Part shown: piece after piece, positions 5,681-8,725 of the stretch
How the letters are laid out: each line of letters opens with the position of its first letter
How positions within the stretch are numbered: position 1 is the first letter of the stretch
Assembly (NCBI GenBank): GCA_003527555.1
Contig: DPWT01000109.1
Coordinates: forward strand, 1-8,725
Source: Verrucomicrobiales bacterium
GTDB lineage: Bacteria > Verrucomicrobiota > Verrucomicrobiia > Verrucomicrobiales > Akkermansiaceae
Length of the DNA stretch: 8,725 nucleotides
Reading direction: 5' to 3'
Notes under the pieces: generated by a model
Database searches by the model: none
Told to the model about the DNA's origin: nothing
Seen by the model: only the letters and a program-made list of their open reading frames with translations
Made by a program: the position numbers and the translations under genes

Positions 5681-6145
5681 ATGAGCACCGCTAATCATAG
5701 CCTTGGGGGATTTTACCCCTACAAAATGGATACGAAATGTCGTGTTTCCATTCCGAGTGATTGGCGCGCGGAGATTGCTAATGGTATTTTAAGGTTATTG
5801 GTTGCGCATGACGAGAAAGTGCCAACTCTGAAAGTCCTCACCGAGTCCGAGTTTGGCAAGATGCAGCGTGACATCAATGATAGTGAAAGGCTAAATCCAG
5901 CCCAAAAGCGTACGATGTTGGGGGCACTCTTCGAGCGCAGCACCAAGACTTACATGAACGATCAAGGTAAGCTGAGTATTCCCAAAGCACAATTAGACCA
6001 TCCCGGTTTGACTCCCGGTAATAGGCTAATTCTATGCGGGCGCGGTAACTATTTTGTGATCTTCAACGAAGAAAACTATAACAAGCTTGAGGCCGCACGC
6101 AAATCCACACTCGAGGAACTGGATGCCGAGTTCCAATTCTTCTAA
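5681..6145 (+). CDS. mraZ: Transcriptional regulator MraZ
   Basis: DNA-binding regulator of the division and cell wall (dcw) cluster, which it normally heads. MraZ forms ring-shaped oligomers and in known cases controls its own operon. The 154-residue product has the two expected SpoVT/AbrB-like halves. The first is YPYKMDTKCRVSIPSDWR (residues 12-29), where the usual D-x-K-G-R becomes D-T-K-C-R. The second is YMNDQGKLSIPKAQL (91-105), continuing to LILCGRGNYFVIFNEENY. The Gly-to-Cys change at position 20 in the DNA-contact motif is unusual but conservative in size. Length is normal. The ATG at 5681 lies just downstream of a candidate promoter and a phased AAAGTG operator. No Shine-Dalgarno sequence is obvious. 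rsmH follows after 83 nt, as in most dcw clusters. Confidence 0.94.
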   Translation: MSTANHSLGGFYPYKMDTKCRVSIPSDWRAEIANGILRLLVAHDEKVPTLKVLTESEFGKMQRDINDSERLNPAQKRTMLGALFERSTKTYMNDQGKLSIPKAQLDHPGLTPGNRLILCGRGNYFVIFNEENYNKLEAARKSTLEELDAEFQFF

Positions 6146-6228
6146 GCCGATTTGTAAGCAACCAACAATTACAATCCATTTACTGTGATAAACGCTGATA
6201 CAACCATACAATTTGCCCATGTGAGTTC

Positions 6229-7266
6229 ATGTTGTTTACTGAAAAAAAGCCAATAACTGCTGAAGTTGAGGCGGCTTCAAGGGAGTCGCATCTTGATGCT
6301 TCTGCTTGGCTTCATGCAAAATCAATGGAAAAAACCTCACGGTCTGAAGATGACTCCTATCACACGCCTGTCTTATTAGATGAGGTATTACAATTCTTGG
6401 TCCCAGCTGTGGGTAAGACCATCATCGATGGGACTCTTGGAGGGGGAGGGCACAGCAGTGCCATGCTCAAGGCTGGTGCACATGTCGTAGGCGTGGACCA
6501 GGATGATCAAGCACTTGATCATGCTGTGGAGAGGCTCTTAGAGTTTGGGAATCAGTTCACCGCGCTACGTGGTAATTTTTCGTGCCTGCCTCAACTACTT
6601 GCTGATACAGATATTGAGAAAGTTGACGGTCTACTAGTTGATATTGGAGTTTCCTCGTGGCAACTGGACGAAGCATCTCGCGGATTTTCTTTTGGCAAAG
6701 AAGGCCCGCTGGATATGCGTATGGACCGCACTATCATTCAAACTGCGGCAGACGTAGTTAATCAATCATCGGAAGACGATCTCAAGCGTATCTTTCGCGA
6801 GTACGGCGAGGAGCGGGCATCGGGGAAACTGGCCCGCCGTATTTGTGAACGCCGCGTAAAAAATCCATTTACCACCACCACTGATCTTGCTGACTTTATA
6901 ACGTCCATTTCTCCTAGGGGTGGAAAAATCCATCCAGCTACGAGGGTTTTTCAAGCGTTGCGTATTGCTGTGAACAATGAGCTTGGTGTGCTGCGCTCCT
7001 TGCTGGAGAACGCAGCGACTCTATTGAAGCCTGGGGGAAGGCTTGCGGTGATTACATTCCACAGCTTGGAGGATAGAATCGTAAAACAGTTCTTCAGGCA
7101 TGCATCACAATCTCAAGTTGATCGTAAAGAATGGCCTGAGCCCCGCCCTAATCCTGATTTCTGTTACAAGCTCCTTACTCGTCGTCCTGTCATCGCTGGT
7201 GCAAGTGAAATCAAAATGAATAAACGATCACGTAGTGCCAAACTGCGCGTTGTTGAAAAAATCTAA
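6229..7266 (+). CDS. rsmH: 16S rRNA (cytosine-1402-N4)-methyltransferase RsmH (MraW)
   Basis: SAM-dependent enzyme that methylates N4 of C1402 in the ribosomal P site of 16S rRNA. Conserved blocks are YHTPVLLDEVL (residues 44-54), the SAM-binding DGTLGGGGHSSAML (67-80), GVDQDD (88-93), DGLLVDIGVSSWQLDEASRG (133-152), PLDMRMD (160-166), and in the C-terminal half HPATRVFQALRIAVNNEL and ITFHSLEDRIVKQFFR. From the ATG at 6229 the protein has 345 residues, with about 43 before the conserved YHTPVLL. Most RsmH proteins have only a few residues there. The in-frame ATG at 6325 would give 313 residues, the length of the E. coli enzyme, so the start is uncertain. Neither start has a strong Shine-Dalgarno sequence. 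It sits between mraZ and an FtsL-like gene, the standard dcw order. Confidence 0.95.
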   Translation: MLFTEKKPITAEVEAASRESHLDASAWLHAKSMEKTSRSEDDSYHTPVLLDEVLQFLVPAVGKTIIDGTLGGGGHSSAMLKAGAHVVGVDQDDQALDHAVERLLEFGNQFTALRGNFSCLPQLLADTDIEKVDGLLVDIGVSSWQLDEASRGFSFGKEGPLDMRMDRTIIQTAADVVNQSSEDDLKRIFREYGEERASGKLARRICERRVKNPFTTTTDLADFITSISPRGGKIHPATRVFQALRIAVNNELGVLRSLLENAATLLKPGGRLAVITFHSLEDRIVKQFFRHASQSQVDRKEWPEPRPNPDFCYKLLTRRPVIAGASEIKMNKRSRSAKLRVVEKI

Positions 7267-7282
7267 CCTTCCAGACCCATAT

Positions 7283-7654
7283 ATGAATAAACATCGCAAC
7301 AAAGAACGTCGCTTCAGTATAGCTGAGATTGTGGTTTTGATATTAGCTGCTGCTGTATTGATGGTGGGTGGTGTGACTCATGCCTGGCTCAAGAATAGTC
7401 ATGTAGACGTAATGCGTGATGTGGATCAGGCGGAGCGGCGTATTAAGGATCACGAAGATAAAATCAACAGCTTGCAGGTCAAAATAGACAAAAAACTCAA
7501 TATCTACCAGCTACGTGACGATCTTGAACGAGCTAAATCTTCGCTCGTCCTAGTCCCAGTAAGTGCCATTGAGGTTATTCATGCACATCAGCCAGGCAAG
7601 GCGCAAGCTCAAGTCAGCCGGCAGACCACATCCATCGCCCAGACACGCCCCTGA
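7283..7654 (+). CDS. FtsL-like cell division protein
   Basis: The sequence is too divergent for a firm family match; the call rests on topology and position. From the ATG at 7283 the product has 123 residues: a short, strongly basic cytoplasmic N-terminus (1-10), one transmembrane segment (about 13-36, IAEIVVLILAAAVLMVGGVTH), and a charged heptad-like coiled coil (about 40-88, with QAERRIKDHEDKINSLQVKI). A polar Gln/Thr-rich tail follows. This is the plan of FtsL/FtsB/DivIC, bitopic proteins that activate septal peptidoglycan synthesis by FtsW-FtsI. The slot between rsmH and a class B penicillin-binding protein is where ftsL lies in most dcw clusters. An upstream in-frame ATG at 7235 overlaps rsmH and would put a non-basic extension before the N-terminus, so I reject it. 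The stop overlaps the next start by 1 nt, implying translational coupling. Confidence 0.75.
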   Translation: MNKHRNKERRFSIAEIVVLILAAAVLMVGGVTHAWLKNSHVDVMRDVDQAERRIKDHEDKINSLQVKIDKKLNIYQLRDDLERAKSSLVLVPVSAIEVIHAHQPGKAQAQVSRQTTSIAQTRP

Positions 7655-8725
7655 TGAATCCCGCTACATTTAATAACCGCTGTGTGTTCACATGCTCGAT
7701 CTTCGTGATTGGGTTAAGTGTATTATCGGCAAGACTCATTTACCTACAAGTATTGCGTGCAAAAGATTATGCGGAAAAGTCAAATCGAGTATCGGTTCGT
7801 AAGGAAACACTGAAAGCCGTAAGAGGATGTATTGTTGATACGAATAGCCAACTCATTGCGCGTAACATACCACGCGCGCGCATGGCACTCGATAAAAACC
7901 TTCTCCGTGATATCCGATTAGCCACTCTTTCCTTGGCGAACCGCGAACTTCGAGAGACTGCTGAGTGGGCTTTGTGGGATAAGAAAACACGCAACGGAAA
8001 AATCAAGAAGCGGGCGGCACAAATTAAAAATGATGTGGCACCTGAGGAAATAGTTGAGAAGCATATTGCAAATGTGATTCAGACATTTGCTCGTCCGCTC
8101 GGTATGACGCCTGCTGCATTGAGGGCCTCAATGAAACTCGAAAAAGAAAATCAGATGTATGTGGTTATTCGAAAGGATTTGGCTGAAGATGAGGCGGATA
8201 ATTTAAAGGAGCTGGCAAGCGATCGTAGCATCGTGCATGCTTTTGTATTCGAGGAGTTACAGAGGCGATGGTATGTAATGCCAAAGAATGCAGCCCATAT
8301 CATTGGTTTTGTTGGGCAGGATTTTGCGGATACATCTGAACTAGTCATAGGTCGTGCTGGCCTAGAAAAAGTTATGGATTCCTATATGTCTGGCAGGGAT
8401 GGCTATGTGAGAAATCATCGTGACAAGTATGACTTACTTGCTGTTGCTAAACCGCAGAAAATGGTGCCGCCACGTCATGGATTAAATGTGCAGCTCACTT
8501 TGGATATGGGGATTCAGTCTATTCTAGAAGAAGAACTTGATGCTGGCCTATCGAAATATCAGGCCAGTAAAGGCACTATTATTTTGATGAATCCTAACAC
8601 TGGCGATATATTGGGTATGGCAAGTCGTCCGACGTTTGATCTTAATACTCGAAAAAATATACAGAAAGATGGCTATGATTATGCCACTCAAGCTATTTAT
8701 GAGCCGGGATCAACATTTAAAATTA
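7654..8725 (+). CDS. ftsI: Class B penicillin-binding protein / FtsI-like transpeptidase (3' partial)
   Basis: Septal peptidoglycan transpeptidase (PBP3/FtsI type) that cross-links cell wall at division. 357 codons are visible before the gene leaves the window. A short N-terminus is followed by one membrane segment (about 10-30, ending RLIYLQVL), the usual inner-membrane anchor. Then comes the PBP dimerisation domain, with KAVRGCIVDTNSQLIARN replacing the usual RGxIxDRNGxxLA, and HIIGFVGQD and GRAGLEKVMDSYMSGRDG (about 230-249). The transpeptidase domain starts near NVQLTLDMGIQSILEEEL and includes GTIILMNPNTGDILGMASRP. The catalytic S353-T-F-K356 (SxxK, in EPGSTFKI) lies at the very edge; SxN and KTG motifs lie beyond it. 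The ATG overlaps the FtsL-like stop (TGATG). A charged linker (about 105-145) within the N-terminal domain looks lineage-specific. It could be a PBP2-like elongation enzyme, but dcw position favours ftsI. Confidence 0.92.
   Translation, partial: MNPATFNNRCVFTCSIFVIGLSVLSARLIYLQVLRAKDYAEKSNRVSVRKETLKAVRGCIVDTNSQLIARNIPRARMALDKNLLRDIRLATLSLANRELRETAEWALWDKKTRNGKIKKRAAQIKNDVAPEEIVEKHIANVIQTFARPLGMTPAALRASMKLEKENQMYVVIRKDLAEDEADNLKELASDRSIVHAFVFEELQRRWYVMPKNAAHIIGFVGQDFADTSELVIGRAGLEKVMDSYMSGRDGYVRNHRDKYDLLAVAKPQKMVPPRHGLNVQLTLDMGIQSILEEELDAGLSKYQASKGTIILMNPNTGDILGMASRPTFDLNTRKNIQKDGYDYATQAIYEPGSTFKI

Noticed and set aside
1..8725. CRISPR array, phage or toxin-antitoxin system
   Set aside because: No regularly spaced long direct repeats, cas genes, phage genes or two-gene toxin modules are visible; the only accessory-type unit is the GxxExxY cassette.

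Overview
The window reads as chromosomal DNA from a free-living, amino-acid-prototrophic bacterium, probably of the Verrucomicrobiota (PVC group) or a neighbouring lineage. The grounds are Bacteroidetes/Verrucomicrobia-like LeuC and LeuD sequences, a Leptospira-like citramalate synthase, a GxxExxY gene with its characteristic ACAGGAT-type repeats, mostly weak Shine-Dalgarno sequences, and a divergent division/cell-wall gene order mraZ-rsmH-ftsL-like-ftsI. This placement is inference from protein character and was not tested by a search.

Left part (1-4050): a branched-chain amino acid operon on the + strand. leuC lacks its first few codons at the window edge. leuD follows 19 nt later, then a 473-bp cassette, then a synthase labelled leuA by family but with the pocket residues of citramalate synthase (cimA). 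LeuCD isomerises both isopropylmalate and citramalate, so the cluster fits isoleucine synthesis by the citramalate route as well as leucine synthesis. The cassette holds only a PD-(D/E)XK-like GxxExxY gene. It is bounded by a perfect 20-bp inverted repeat that extends to 27/28 matches. The left repeat contains the gene's probable start codon.

Middle (4051-4974): a tRNA-Ala(GGC) with an intrinsic terminator, then rsfS (ribosome silencing factor) starting only 20 nt after the terminator T-run. Next is an 82-residue protein built of six roughly 11-residue repeats, preceded by the best Shine-Dalgarno sequence in the window.

Gene-free stretch (4975-5680): about 700 nt without a credible gene. It holds two oppositely oriented arrays of DnaA-box-like 9-mers, mostly phased at 11 bp, including three full matches to TTATNCACA. 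This is a candidate replication origin (oriC) or other DnaA-binding locus. Its right end holds a candidate mraZ promoter overlapped by 10-bp-phased AAAGTG repeats resembling the MraZ operator described in Mollicutes.

Right part (5681-8725): the start of the division and cell wall cluster. It comprises mraZ, rsmH, a small FtsL-like membrane/coiled-coil protein and a class B penicillin-binding protein (ftsI-like). The last gene overlaps its neighbour by 1 nt and runs off the right edge just after its SxxK active-site motif.
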